Shown here: piece after piece, positions 1-11,700 of the stretch | Numbering within the stretch: the stretch's first letter is position 1 | Layout: the number at the start of each line of letters is the position of its first letter | NCBI GenBank assembly: GCA_025618425.1 | Contig: CM046837.1 | Location: forward strand, 24,942,393 to 25,006,392 | Direction: 5' to 3' | Origin: Heliocidaris tuberculata | Lineage: Eukaryota; Echinodermata; Echinoidea; Camarodonta; Echinometridae | Length of the DNA: 64,000 nt | The notes under the pieces: model-generated | What the model was told of the DNA's origin: nothing | What the model saw: only the letters and a program-made list of their open reading frames with translations | The model's database searches: none | Program-made: the position numbers and the translations under genes

Positions 1-282
1 AAGTCCTGTGTCCTAGGGTACTGTGTTGTGTCGTTGTATCTCGATGGCTTCTCTGACTCGTCTGGTGTGCCAGTGCTTGATGTTGGTGATGAGTTTGCTG
101 TCTGTCCAGTCGATGCGGTGATCTTCTTGTTGTGCGTGCTTGACGATGGCTGACTTGTCCCAGTCGCTGAGTCGTTGGCAGGACTTGTGTTCCTTGAGTC
201 GTGTGTCGAAGTTGCGGCCTGTTTCCCCGATGTAGACTTTTCCGCAGTCGCATGGTATCCTGTAGACGCCTGGTTGCTTGTT
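1..282 (-). mobile_element. Inverted partial copy of Penelope-like element (GIY-YIG region)
   Basis: The minus strand of bases 1-282 repeats, almost base for base, the plus-strand segment 1085-1366. It encodes the GIY-YIG endonuclease stretch GVYRIPCDCGKVYIGETGR and the following residues. The two copies point at each other, and the junction at 282/283 joins the inverted 3' part to a truncated reverse transcriptase. The copy continues past the left window edge. Inverted partial copies are a known habit of Penelope-like elements; that this one arose during a single insertion is an inference. Confidence 0.85.
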
Positions 283-1396
283 TGCCTCCAGAACCAATCT
301 CACTCCAGACCAGATCCACGATCTTCTACTCACCTGCCTCAACTCCAACTCCTTCAAGTGGCGCACCAACTACTACAAGCAACTCAAAGGGGCCGCCATG
401 GGTTCACCTCTCTCACCTATCATCGCTAACATCTTCATGGAGCACTTCGAACACCAAGCACTCAAGACCGCCGACAAGCAACCGTCACTCTGGCTCAGAT
501 ACGTGGACGACACCTTCGTCATCTGGCCCCACGACACTACGGACCTGCAACTCTTCCTCGACCACATCAATAAGCAGCACCCAGACATCAAGTTCACCAT
601 GGAAACCCAACTCAACGACTCAATCCCTTTCCTGGACGTCCTCGTCAAGAAGACCACATCAGGGTTCCCCTCGCACCAGGTTTACCGAAAACCTACCCAC
701 ACAGACCGATACCTCAACTACCGCTCCTTCCACCACCCATCCATCCGGCAATCAGTACCCAACTCTCTCATCAGACGCGCCCACCAACTCAGTGACAAGG
801 ACCACCTCCAACAGGAACTCACTCACATCTCCAACGCACTCACCTCCATCAACCAGTACCCAAGGACTAAGGTCTCCACTCAACCACCTCGGCACCAGCA
901 CACAAACACAGCCACCAACAACCAATCCACCGACAACCAACCCGTCACAGTGGTCCTCCCATACCTAGGCAAGACATCTCACCAACTACACCGCATCCTC
1001 ACTCAAGCCAACTTCAAAGTCAGACACCGATCCTCCAAGAAACTCCACTCAGTCCTGCACTCACACAAGGACAAGATCCCTTCCAACAAGCAACCAGGCG
1101 TCTACAGGATACCATGCGACTGCGGAAAAGTCTACATCGGGGAAACAGGTCGCAACTTCGACACACGACTCAAGGAACACAAGTCCTGCCAACGACTCAG
1201 CGACTGGGACAAGTCAGCCATCGTCAAGCACGCACAACAAGAAGATCACCGCATCGACTGGACAGACAGCAAACTCATCACCAACATCAAGCACTGGCAC
1301 ACCAGACGAGTCAGAGAAGCCATCGAGATACAACGACACAACACAGTACCCCAGGACACAGGACTTCACCTTAACAACATCTGGCACCCAATCCTT
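283..1396 (+). pseudogene. Penelope-like retroelement ORF, 5'-truncated: reverse transcriptase + GIY-YIG endonuclease
   Basis: An open frame encodes the C-terminal half of a Penelope-like element polyprotein, which copies element RNA into DNA (reverse transcriptase) and nicks target DNA (GIY-YIG nuclease). Counting from base 278, residues 38-47 are GAAMGSPLSP, residues 75-78 are the catalytic YVDD box, residues 116-121 are IPFLDV and residues 136-146 are YRKPTHTDRYL, as in this family. After a linker, the endonuclease has GVY at 274-276, YIG at 286-288, R292, R297 and E300-H301. It ends near NNIWHPIL, the usual family terminus, at about 1396; the frame then stays open into repeats to 1834 with no recognisable domain. 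The N-terminal RT motifs are missing and there is no ATG at the start, so this is a truncated, inactive copy, though it has no internal stop. Confidence 0.9.
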
Positions 1397-1609
1397 CATC
1401 TAGGCACAATCCCACTTCATCTACTCACGCCACACTACTGCCGACTCCGCCGACAACCAGACTGGCCGCCCCGCCGACAACTAAGCCCACTACACAACCT
1501 ACAACCCAGGCCGCCGCATCCCCCACACCCGAGATCGCCGCACTGCCGACACAACAGTGCCGCTACAATCTCTGCCCACGCCCACCCAACGTACACCGAG
1601 GAACTTCAC

Positions 1610-1835
1610 CGCCGATCCGCCCGCCACCAATCCCTCCGTCGTCACGCCCACACAACTCCCCGATGTCACAGCGCCACCACCGACACACCCGCCGCCGACT
1701 CGGCCCGCCACCAATCCCTCCGACGTCCGCACTCACGCCCACACAACTCCCCGACGTCACAGCGCCACCACCGACACACCCGCCGCCAGCCCCACCGGCC
1801 GCCGATTCCTCCGACGTCCGCACTCACGCCATAAG
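1610..1835 (+). repeat. GC-rich imperfect tandem repeat in the Penelope element 3' part
   Basis: Two and a half copies of an 80-90 bp unit follow the endonuclease frame. Each contains CACACAACTCCCCGA, then GTCACAGCGCCACCACCGAC, then a CCGCC-rich stretch. The composition (very C-rich on the plus strand) is unlike the AT-rich flanks, so it belongs to the mobile element rather than the host. Confidence 0.7.
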
Positions 1836-1869
1836 AACCCCACGCTCGTCTAGCATCCTTCACTCCTGA

Positions 1870-2600
1870 AGACGGACAGTCAACCTGCCCGAAACGTCGA
1901 GTAACCTCTCTTCACTTCAACCTGCTACTACTCAAACCTTCGCTACTCAAGCCACATTCAGCTCATCTCATCTGGTTTACAGTCCTTTTCAGGACTTCAC
2001 TCATTTTCAAGAAAGAATACCTCTATTTTCCTCTTCTCATCCTTTCTCGTCTTTCCATTTCAATTTCCATATTTCCTTTCTTCTAACTACACATGGTGAA
2101 CCGTAAACCTTCTCCACGTTGTAAGAAAGGAATTGTTACAATGATGATAAACTTAAAAAAAGGTAACTGTCTGAAATGGGTCACAGCTAGTTAAATAATT
2201 TTGTAAATGACCCACAAAACGCACACAAAAAAGGAGCCCATACTCACGTCTCAATATCTAAAACAAACTGGTGAAATTGATAAAGAATAAAGATCATAGT
2301 TCATATTGACTTCTTTAATAGGACTGGTCTTTCTTTAAAACTAAACATGATCATGGATGACGGACCACTGACCATCTTTTACATGACATGTCAAATCGCC
2401 TTTGGGAAAGTTTGAGATGAACAGGGTTCAGGAGTACTTTCATGTGTGAATGCATTCAATTCACATGGAAACCATTCAACTAAACCTTGACTCGACCATC
2501 CTATTTGTTACAAACTTGGGCAGAGGCAAAGTTGAGATGAATTGGTAAAATACTGCTGCTCATCTGTCAATAGCCAGATTTTATTGATCAACGTGTCAAA
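1870..2600. other. No gene seen; tail of retroelement and AT-rich spacer
   Basis: The first 100-130 bases after 1860 are C/T-rich and probably the 3' tail of the Penelope-like element. The rest is AT-rich with no splice-flanked open frame that I can recognise. Confidence 0.5.
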
Positions 2601-2905
2601 TTAAAGGAGAATGAAACCCTGGGGAAATATCCATTTTAATGAAAAGAGAGGATAGAGAGAAGCAATTTTTTAAAAAGTTCCATCAATATCGGTTACGAAT
2701 TGAAAAAGTTAATGAAAGTTTGAAAAGTCTTGATTTACTTTCTATAGCAATCCTCTAAATGGCAATGTTGCTTCAAAATGGCAGGTTTAGTAGTACAACT
2801 CTCAATATGTTTTGTACATAAAATTTCATATTTTCTGCATTATCTCTAAAGATGCTGCTTGTTTTTTTGTGAACTCAACATATGTTGTGTCAAATACATT
2901 TTGAA
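2601..2905 (+). mobile_element. Half copy of TTAA foldback element (family C)
   Basis: Starts TTAAAGGAGAATGAAACC and matches the left arm and centre of the complete 600-bp foldback element at 55260-55859, with about 10% differences. The right arm is missing. Confidence 0.75.
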
Positions 2906-3177
2906 TCCAAAATTCATACATGTTTCTTTTATGTCAAATTTATTCCAAAATTGAAGTTGTTTAGGACAGAAAACAACACAAAGTACATCATCAAATGCCA
3001 CCTGGCAACAAAAATATGCTAGTTACATGTATATCACTGGCCAAGAGCATCATGGCATGACAGATATGACAACTATACAATACGCCACTAATACTATTAT
3101 TGTTATTATTGTAACATCTTGAGAGTAAGCAAAAGTGGCAAAAGAGTTTGAGGAAGGATTTTTGCTAGTGTACTCAC

Positions 3178-3266
3178 AATATTGGTTTCAGGATTGAACA
3201 CTGCTAAGGTGAAGTCCAAATTGAAGTATTCCAGAAATTCCTTGACCAGAGCAGCTGTCTGATATC
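3178..3266 (-). CDS. CEP43: Internal exon of a CEP43 (FGFR1OP/FOP)-like gene
   Basis: On the minus strand, an AG acceptor (TATATAG just before 3266) and a consensus GTGAGT donor (just after 3178) bracket 89 bases. They encode YQTAALVKEFLEY followed by FNLDFTLAVFNPETNI. This closely matches, from memory, the LisH-region segment of vertebrate CEP43/FOP, a centrosomal and ciliary-base protein that dimerises through this N-terminal domain. The exon starts two bases into a codon boundary (phase 1) and ends in phase 0. It lies downstream of the WAVE gene on the same strand. I could not find the three short upstream coding exons expected between here and the WAVE 3' end (about 5219); some may be in the gap at 3401-3900. 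Downstream exons are not recognisable to the left, where a retroelement sits. A relic exon is the alternative. Confidence 0.75.
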
Positions 3267-3400
3267 CTATATATAACATGATATGGAAGATGAAAATCAA
3301 ATCAAATATTAATCATACACATGTAGACAGATAAAAAGAGACACAGACAATGCAGAGAGAAAGAGAAAGAGGGACCACAGAGAGACACACACATATTCAG

Positions 3401-3900
3401 NNNNNNNNNNNNNNNNNNNNNNNNNNNNNNNNNNNNNNNNNNNNNNNNNNNNNNNNNNNNNNNNNNNNNNNNNNNNNNNNNNNNNNNNNNNNNNNNNNNN
3501 NNNNNNNNNNNNNNNNNNNNNNNNNNNNNNNNNNNNNNNNNNNNNNNNNNNNNNNNNNNNNNNNNNNNNNNNNNNNNNNNNNNNNNNNNNNNNNNNNNNN
3601 NNNNNNNNNNNNNNNNNNNNNNNNNNNNNNNNNNNNNNNNNNNNNNNNNNNNNNNNNNNNNNNNNNNNNNNNNNNNNNNNNNNNNNNNNNNNNNNNNNNN
3701 NNNNNNNNNNNNNNNNNNNNNNNNNNNNNNNNNNNNNNNNNNNNNNNNNNNNNNNNNNNNNNNNNNNNNNNNNNNNNNNNNNNNNNNNNNNNNNNNNNNN
3801 NNNNNNNNNNNNNNNNNNNNNNNNNNNNNNNNNNNNNNNNNNNNNNNNNNNNNNNNNNNNNNNNNNNNNNNNNNNNNNNNNNNNNNNNNNNNNNNNNNNN
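3401..3900. other. Assembly gap (500 N)
   Basis: A run of exactly 500 undetermined bases, probably a gap of nominal size. The left edge is a purine-rich AGAGAG-type simple repeat, a common cause of breaks. Confidence 0.99.
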
Positions 3901-3961
3901 ACAAAAAATACCCGATTCAGTAGGTAACAGGTTAAGCTGAAGGCATGGTCGAAAATAACCT

Positions 3962-4251
3962 GGGGGTGTTTCATAAAGCTGTTCGTAAAGTTACCCATGA
4001 CTTTACGAATTACTTAAATATGACAAGCCAAATAACTGCTTCAACTAAAGTTGAACTGTGCAGATGTAGATTAGTATTTTTATTATAACTAACAATTTTA
4101 ATGCAAAGTATTTTTTTTTTTTGCCATAATTTAAGTGAGGATATTGGAAATACAGTCACACTTTGTTAAAACATCAGGAAAAACTTTGGGCATCCGATCT
4201 GGCACTTCATATTCAAGTCGTACCTTTATGAACAGCTTTATGAAACACCCC
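3962..4251. mobile_element. MITE with GGGGTGTTTCATAAAGCTG terminal inverted repeats
   Basis: About 30-bp inverted ends: GGGGTGTTTCATAAAGCTGT at the left, and its reverse complement ending ATGAAACACCCC at 4251. A possible 3-bp target duplication CTG flanks it. No coding capacity. Confidence 0.75.
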
Positions 4252-5218
4252 TGGAAAGGTATTTACACGTATGAAATTACTACAACTGTTACCTTTCCCT
4301 TCTCTAATATGTACCTCTAAATAGTTCACTATAACAAAACAAAATACAGGAAATGGTTGAACAAAACTGAAACTATTTATGAAAGGAATATTAAAGATGA
4401 AAGTCAATAAGCTGGTATCAGTGTTAGCTATAAAAGTGTAAAAGTATCTATCTTAATAACATATTAAACTTTGCTCTCTCTATTCCGTCTGAGAGAACAT
4501 TTGCAAAGAATGAATTTGGCATTATCATCAAATACTCAAAAAAATAATTACAAATGTGTGGTGAAGTGCTTTCAAAATAAACTAATTTGAATAGTAAGTA
4601 TAGATGTATAGAGGGGAATTCTAAATAATTATGACATGTTAGTTAAAGCTTCCCCTCTTAGCCCTCTTGATGAAAAATAGGTTTATTACTTTAATAGTAT
4701 TTAACTTTTTATACTTAGCTTCATGAAATAGCAGAACAGGACTGGCCATTCATTTCCTCCTTGCTTAATAAATGAACAAAAAAAAAAAAAAAAAAAATTC
4801 TCCTTTTTTTTATTACAAGAGGGTATATTTGAGCACTGTTTGCCACGATACTGAATCTGAATATAATATATAAGATATTTACTTTTGTCGCTGGGGTGAC
4901 AAATCTTCCAAGTTAATTTTGGGTTGAAATTAATCAATTATTCTTCATGATCTTATGGCTAGGAGTCTTGATTTTGTACATTCAAGAACTTGTTACTCCA
5001 TAAAGGTACAGTCAGCATCATTACAAGAAAAAGGACTGCTTCTACCGTTATACCAAGACAGCAATATTTCAACTCTCCTGGACCGAGATTTGGTCAGTTT
5101 CTATTGCAACCAACTGCCTAAAACATTTTTTTTGTTCTCTAGAATATCATTTCTCACTGAGACCTGTAGAAAAGAGAGAACCTGCACATTAAAGACCACG
5201 TACCTACAGAGACATCTT
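4252..5218. other. Intergenic spacer between CEP43-like exon and WAVE 3' end, no gene seen
   Basis: AT-rich, with an A/T homopolymer at 4779-4811. I looked on the minus strand for the missing upstream CEP43-like exons and found nothing convincing. Confidence 0.5.
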
Positions 5219-5224
5219 TTTATT
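5219..5224 (-). terminator. Candidate polyadenylation signal of the WAVE gene
   Basis: AATAAA on the minus strand, about 315 bases after the WAVE stop codon. It is the first canonical hexamer I see downstream of the stop; no transcript evidence is available. Confidence 0.35.
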
Positions 5225-5289
5225 TTCACTTGAATGGTCTTTACAGGTTTTCCTGTAGAGGGCCTTGTCATCCCAGCGACACTGCTCCA

Positions 5290-5528
5290 TACTGTAAAAC
5301 CAAAGACTTTCATACGCAAAACACTTTCACAAATTCTGCGCATGATTGAGATCCGCAAGTTTCATGTCGTGAAATAATTTACTCACAACATGGAATTTTA
5401 CCTCGCGAAAGTTTCTCAAGGCGAAAACAGCCCTCGTTTAAAAAAGCGCATGTCTTGAAAGGTTAATGACACAAAAGTTTCGTATTGCAAAAGTTTTCCG
5501 GTTCGCAAAAGTTTCTGGTTTTTCAGTA
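5290..5528. mobile_element. TA-flanked MITE in the WAVE 3' UTR
   Basis: Inverted ends CTGTAAAACCAAAGACTTTC and (reverse complement of the right end) CTGAAAAACCAGAAACTTTT, flanked by TA. About 235 bp, noncoding, with GCAAAAGTTTC-type internal repeats. It ends only seven bases from the WAVE stop codon. A diverged relative is at 43711-43913. Confidence 0.65.
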
Positions 5529-5535
5529 TACAGGC

Positions 5536-5708
5536 TCAATCTTCATCTGACCATTCTGCCTCATAATCGCTAGATACTTGACTGTCTTCCTCATCGGAGC
5601 TGAGTTCCACTGCTATACGACGTCGCAGGATGGCTTCAACACTGTTTGGTGCTGGTTCACTATGCCGTTGCTTCTCCTCTTGGACCTCAACCTTGCGTAG
5701 CTTCATTC
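5536..5708 (-). CDS. WASF: WASF exon 6: WH2 end, central and acidic (VCA) segments, stop
   Basis: Acceptor TTGTTTTGTAG precedes 5708. The 173 coding bases give [15 protein letters not shown], then [20 protein letters not shown], then EAEWSDED and a TGA stop at 5538-5536. The first part completes the WH2 motif begun in exon 5 ([14 protein letters not shown]), which binds monomeric actin. [12 protein letters not shown] is the central amphipathic helix that contacts Arp2/3. The acidic tail keeps the essential tryptophan, three residues further from the terminus than in some relatives. It begins with two bases completing a glycine codon. Confidence 0.95.
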
Positions 5709-8700
5709 CTACAAAACAAGCAATTGATTAAAGCAACTTTACTTAATCCTTATGGATGACTAAATAATTTTAAACAATATAAATCTGTATATCCAATTAA
5801 TTCTGCTTTTAGAACCTGCAATGTTGCTTTTATTCTAACAGGTTGCTTTGCAATATTATTCTTCTAATTGACCCGTTGTTAAATGTATATTTCTAAATTT
5901 ATTCTTGAACTAGTGTATTGCAGTGTACATCTCAATATGCTTGTTTCATATCTATGGCATTTTCTTGGAAAAGTACCATTATCAGTCTTCAGAATTTTTC
6001 TCATTGGCCCATATTCTCGAAGGGTGCCTAACTTAAGCCCCCGCCTAAGTGTGTAGATTTAGGCCACCGAATTATGGAGAGCCAATATCACCCTCTTTTA
6101 GTCTTACAAAATCACAATAGTTCTTGGACTAAATGCAAATACAAAAACCAACAAGATAGAATTAATTTATGTTGCTCTTTTCATGCCAGAAAATAATTGT
6201 TTCTTTATTCTGTTACATAAATATAGTAATTCATATGGGACTAGGGGTTGACGAATGGCCTTCCATAAATCAGTGGCCTAAGTTAAGCCAGGCTTAACTT
6301 AGGCCACTGTCGATAATATGGGCCATTATCTTTTTATTGTGAATATAACCAAAATTAAATGAAAACGAATTAAATTAAATTCTTTTCTTTTTTTAAAAGT
6401 TGAATTCATTCCCTGTCGACTGGTCCAGTAATTATTCATAAATGTGCTTTCTTCTCTTTCTTCATGTGCCATTTCAATGACACTGGCAAGATTTTTTCTC
6501 TTCAGTTTTGGTTTGGGAAACCTCATTACTGAAAAAAATATCAACTGCCATCTCAGTTCTCTACAACTGACAGTTAAACAATGTATTGACATTTTATTTT
6601 TCTTTGTTCTCCACCCACCCCCCCCCCCAAAAAAAAGGAAGCTTAGTTCACCTTTTTAACAATTAATTAGTTTTTCCTACTTTTGCATGAGGTCAAGATA
6701 CTACAGGCTTCCAAAGAATGACAAAAATAAGAGAAAAGCTCCCTTTTGTTTCATCTCGACATTTCAGGATTTATGGCTATTTTGGTAGCTGAAATTTATG
6801 AATTTCTACAGATCAGTTTAAAATATAGCATATCCATCAGCTTTCTACATTTCCAAGACTGCAAAATGAATACACTAGCTATGCTACAAATGGCAAATGA
6901 CATTGTTTTTATGCGAAAACAATTTATTTTATATCTAAGAGTCAAATAATCATCAACAAATTCAGTCAAACCAGACGCGAGGGATAAGGTCACTAAACAT
7001 TTACTGAAAACTTGTAACTCAGTGGAACTTCCTTTGCTAAACTTGAATATAGATCAAGCTTAATCCCAGCATCAGGTTTCAATTTTAGTAGAATATGGAC
7101 CAATAGGATCAAAAGAGAAGTGACAAACCTTCTTTGATTGCTGCTAGTAAATCACTCCTAGGGTCACTGGCCTGTACTGGCGGAGGCTTGTTGGGAGAAT
7201 TGACAACAGGACTGGTATTGTTAGGATTTGAGGCCGGGGCTGGTTGCACCGAGGTAGCCTAAATTGATCAGGAGGAGGTGGGGGCGGGGCAGGAACGTTG
7301 TTGTTGGCTATAGGAGGCTTCTGGATCTGCGTCCCACCGATGGGCGGAGGAGGGGGCGGGGCCGGTGGAGGGGGAATGTTATTTGGAAGTGGTTGTGACG
7401 ATACTGGAGGTGGCGGCTGGGCCGGCACGTGGTTATTCATGATGACGGGTTGTGGCGGTGGTGGCGGAGGTGGTAGCTCGCTCGAACTAGAGTAACCAGA
7501 CGTTCCAGAGCTCAGGTAAGTCTGTTGTTGAGGCACATCGGCGGGTGGTGGGGGTGGCGGCATGGTGGGGACATGGTGATTCATGGGTTGCTGTGGTTGC
7601 TGGCTGGGCGGGCGCGCTGGCGCCGGCCTAACCGGCCTCAACACCACATCCCCATTCATGGGGGACTCTCCTCCCTGCGAAACTGGCGGAGGTGGCGGAC
7701 CCTGCGATGGCTTCCTTCGTTGTGACTGACCGTTGATGCCCGAATCGTCGGATGGCGTACTGGAGATGATGGAATCCGAGTGAGATATCCTGTGCTTGGC
7801 AGGATCTTGGTTCATCTGGTTTGATGAAATGTGGCTGTTTGGTATACTCTGCTGCGGCCTCTGCTGTTGAGCTAATTCTGCCCCTCCTGCATACATCTGG
7901 TAACGATTCTTCCTTGTATTCACAGGCACCTTGGGCATTGAACCCTTCTCTGCTGTTGGCTTCTTTTGCTGTTGAATGAAAAGAGGTAACTTCATTATTG
8001 AACTATTTAGAATGCATGGATGATATTTAATAAATGTGTAATTCATCTAAATCTAATAAGCAATCGGATGGGTCTTACACCTTTGGCCTGTATTCTACTA
8101 GTTTATTAAAACCCAATAAAGGACTAAAGTCATCTGTAAAAGAAAAAGCCAGCATAAGATTTGAATTAAGTACAATATGGACCTTTACCGACCATGATTA
8201 TCTATCCTTCACTTGAAACCTACTTCTGTAAAGACAATAGGCAACTACTTTATACATCATAATCAAATAATGAAATTTTAAGACCCATTCCCTATCCTCA
8301 TCCCTAATTTGCCACTAAATTAGAAATGAATCATTGCTCTTTTTGAAATTTCTATGCCACCCCATTTATGAATACTTCTAATAAATGAACTTTCAAGAGT
8401 TGCACATTGAGTTTCATCCACTGTATCATTTACTGACTAAAGCCTTCAACATGTTCAATAAGAATAGTCTGTACAATAACTGGCCCTTTCGCATCAAAAG
8501 TTGTGATTAAATGCAACTCCAAAAATTAAACGCAAGTCCTAAATATGCGGTTCTGATTGGTTGAAAATCAAGTTGCGTTTAATTTTTTGAGTTGCATTTA
8601 ATAGCAACTTTTTATGCAAGAGGCCCTGCACTTGTTTCTGTTTCAGGGAAAAGAATCTAGCTATTCTTAGTCCAAACATACAGTAAAATATGGACATTTT

Positions 8701-11700
8701 AGGTACAATTTGCTGCCTACAGTGCAGAAGGGGTTGGTAGCATACAAAAATATTGTGGCATGAGCATTGTAGCATTATGTAGGAAAATTGCAAGGGAAAC
8801 AAAACTAATTCAAATATTTTTCTGAAACTGTAATTCTGATTGAACAGCATAGCCAAATACATGTACATGTACAACGAAACATGTATATAAAGACTGCTCA
8901 AGGGAGACAAACAAAGCGGTCTTTAAGAGCAGGTTATCTTTATGTACAAGTTCCTTTAATACATGTTTCAATGAGAAACACTTTTCAAGGGAAATAAAAA
9001 TTGTGGTCTTTAAAGACAGGTGTCTTTCTATACAGGTGGTCGCTAAAGCAGGATTGACAATAGAAACTTTTTGTGGGGCACATAAATTGGGAATGATAAA
9101 CTGCTTCTTTCTAGCTCTCTACAACCTAGTCTAAATGAAACTGAATTGAATTTTCAATTTCGTGAAAAATATGAAATAAAATTTACATACCATGTGAAGA
9201 GACTCATTTCTTTCAACATCAATCAATAAAAACTATAACAACGCACTTATTGCCATCTATGTATTTGAATTATTCCAAGACATACTACTTTTAAACCTAG
9301 AATTAAACATCTGTAACTCTGTTTTTGCCAGAAAGTACATTATGATAAACCTACCCTTCTCCTCCTCTTTTTCCTCATATTATTCTCAATGTCTTTTCGT
9401 TGTTCATTGCACCACCTCTCAAAGAAGAACTTGGGATCTGTGTAGAATTTGAGACCATCTTTGCCATCCTCCCTGCAATGGAGAAAGAGAAAGAATTACT
9501 TGATAACTTCTAAATCGCAACACGACATGATGTCTTCAAATGGTAGAGAAAATGTTGTGAATTCTGATCAATTACATGTACTGTCAAACATCTAATCCAG
9601 ATAGGTTTTTACTGTATCACAGGCATTCTCCGGCATCGGAAATTGTTCATAAGTATTTTATATTCAGGCATGCTTCTATCCTCATAGCGCATAATCTTGT
9701 CCCAGGGACGTTATAAGTATGATTTCAAGACCAGAATACATAAGTTTGGATAGAGCATTCAGTATAAGCTGTTAGTAGCAAACATGCAATGCTAATATTT
9801 CTTATTATACTTTTTACCTTGAGTGTCTTGGGTATTACATTTAAAAAAGGGTTGCTTTATTCATACATTTAGCTTTCTTCCACAAGCAACCATCCACCTC
9901 TTGTCTTCTATTGCCTAAAGGCCAGGATTACCTGAACACATTTAGCAAATCTAGTGCAGGGACGGGATCACTTTGGCCATAGAGGTTAGCTACTGCTAGA
10001 GGACGAGTCTCTGGAGCAAGCAGCATAGTGTCAGGCTGCTGAGAGCACTGGAATGGTGGAGTATCCTCATCCATGGAAACTGTTCCATTTATGGGTGGCA
10101 GCAGTGGGATTATAAAGCATGCTTTTTTAGATCAGGGGCCCCGTTTCATGAAACTTATTATCAATAACAAGTAACAATAACTGTTATAAGCTACTGAAAT
10201 CCTTGAATCTGATTGGCTGAGAGTAAATTTGTCATATAAATGGGGCAGGTGTTATTGATAACAAGTTTTATGGAAACAGGGCTCAAGTTTTGTTTGGCAA
10301 TACCATATATTGCTCTTAACCCTTCACCTGCCTATATGAGGTGTAAACTACCATGCAAATGACCAGAAGCTTCAGAATGAATTCTATTATAAAAAAATCA
10401 ATATCATAATAGCAATTTTAAAAAGAACACCCTTCACCAGCTTCTATATGCAAATCATGGGAAAATGATCAAGGAAAATATTTGTAACAATGATATGAAT
10501 CACCATGAATGTAAAAAAAAATGTATAGTATTATGCACATTGCAAATTTTGGACTAACGTTGGGAATTTCAGGTTTTTCCACAAGCCGTGGTGAAACTGA
10601 GGTATCTGACCCAAATGCATTGGTCAAAAACTAGGACTGTATCTTCTATAATTGTTTGTATTTTTGTTCAAGTTCAAGTACACGGGCATACTCACACGAA
10701 CACAATATGGTGTACATTTTATTGAAAATCTCATTATCGTTATCGACCAGCCCTTAATGATACCACAATTGTTTGTCTTCAGGTAATAAACTGAAACATC
10801 AATTATGGAAGCGAAGTAGCTAACAACATTTCCTGTATGATGCTATCAGTGCCATGACTCTCCTCATATTATAAAGATTATTTTCAAAGGGAAGCTTGAG
10901 TTCTGGGAAAGGTAAAAAATAATTTGCGAGCTTTCTCATTCTTTTTATGTCAGTTTGGAAGATTATCATCATAGTAGATATGTCCCCTGAAAAGGATTGC
11001 TCTTAAAATGCCCTCACATTCAAAATATGATAAGAAGCAGCTGAAATGTTCGGGCCGAACACTTGCGTGTAGTCCCATATCCACATTTCTTTGTGTAGTG
11101 CATGTGACTCTCAGCAGGATTGAGTCGATTTCTTATCATTTTGGTGGTTCCAAAACCTTACAGCATACACCAGTTCTTATGTGCTATATAATCAACCCTT
11201 CCCCAATTGCTTTGAGACAGTTTATTTCACAATTCAATCTCATGACCAGAAGTCAACTTTACCTTTAACCACTGGTTATAAATGTGGGATATAAAGGAAC
11301 CACCAACATCTTTAAAAGTTTTGGGGGGTTTTTTTTAAGTTTTGTGCATTAATCTATCTTAAAATGCGGAGTGGAGTGGAAAGTGTGATTTAAAATCATT
11401 ATTGGTATCCAAATATTCTCTTTTGATGGTTGGTCCCTTTCAAATAGATATTTCACTTGGTATTTTAATAATCAATGTTTTTAAACGGTCTCTTGGTTAT
11501 CGTGCCATTCATAAAACTTTTGGAGAGATCTTGCATAATAAGTCACATTCTAACTTTAAGGTACACAGTATAGTTAGCCTGGTGGTAGCAACCTGTATTC
11601 AATCAATACCCTTCCCCGTTCTTCATATTTACGGTTCACTTGACTGACTGTGTTTCCTTTGATGCTGTTTACCAACCACTTGACCAAATTGAGTCTTAGG

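Noticed and set aside
1866..1900. CTGAAGA...CGAAAC resembles a hammerhead ribozyme core, as known in Penelope-like elements
   Set aside because: CUGANGA, a stem-loop and GAAA are present, but no complementary helix I flanks could be found, so a ribozyme is not supported.
3302..3998. Long open frames across the gap
   Set aside because: They are open only because undetermined bases carry no stops.
7298..7725. Plus-strand Gly-rich frames
   Set aside because: Antisense shadow of the WAVE proline-rich exon.
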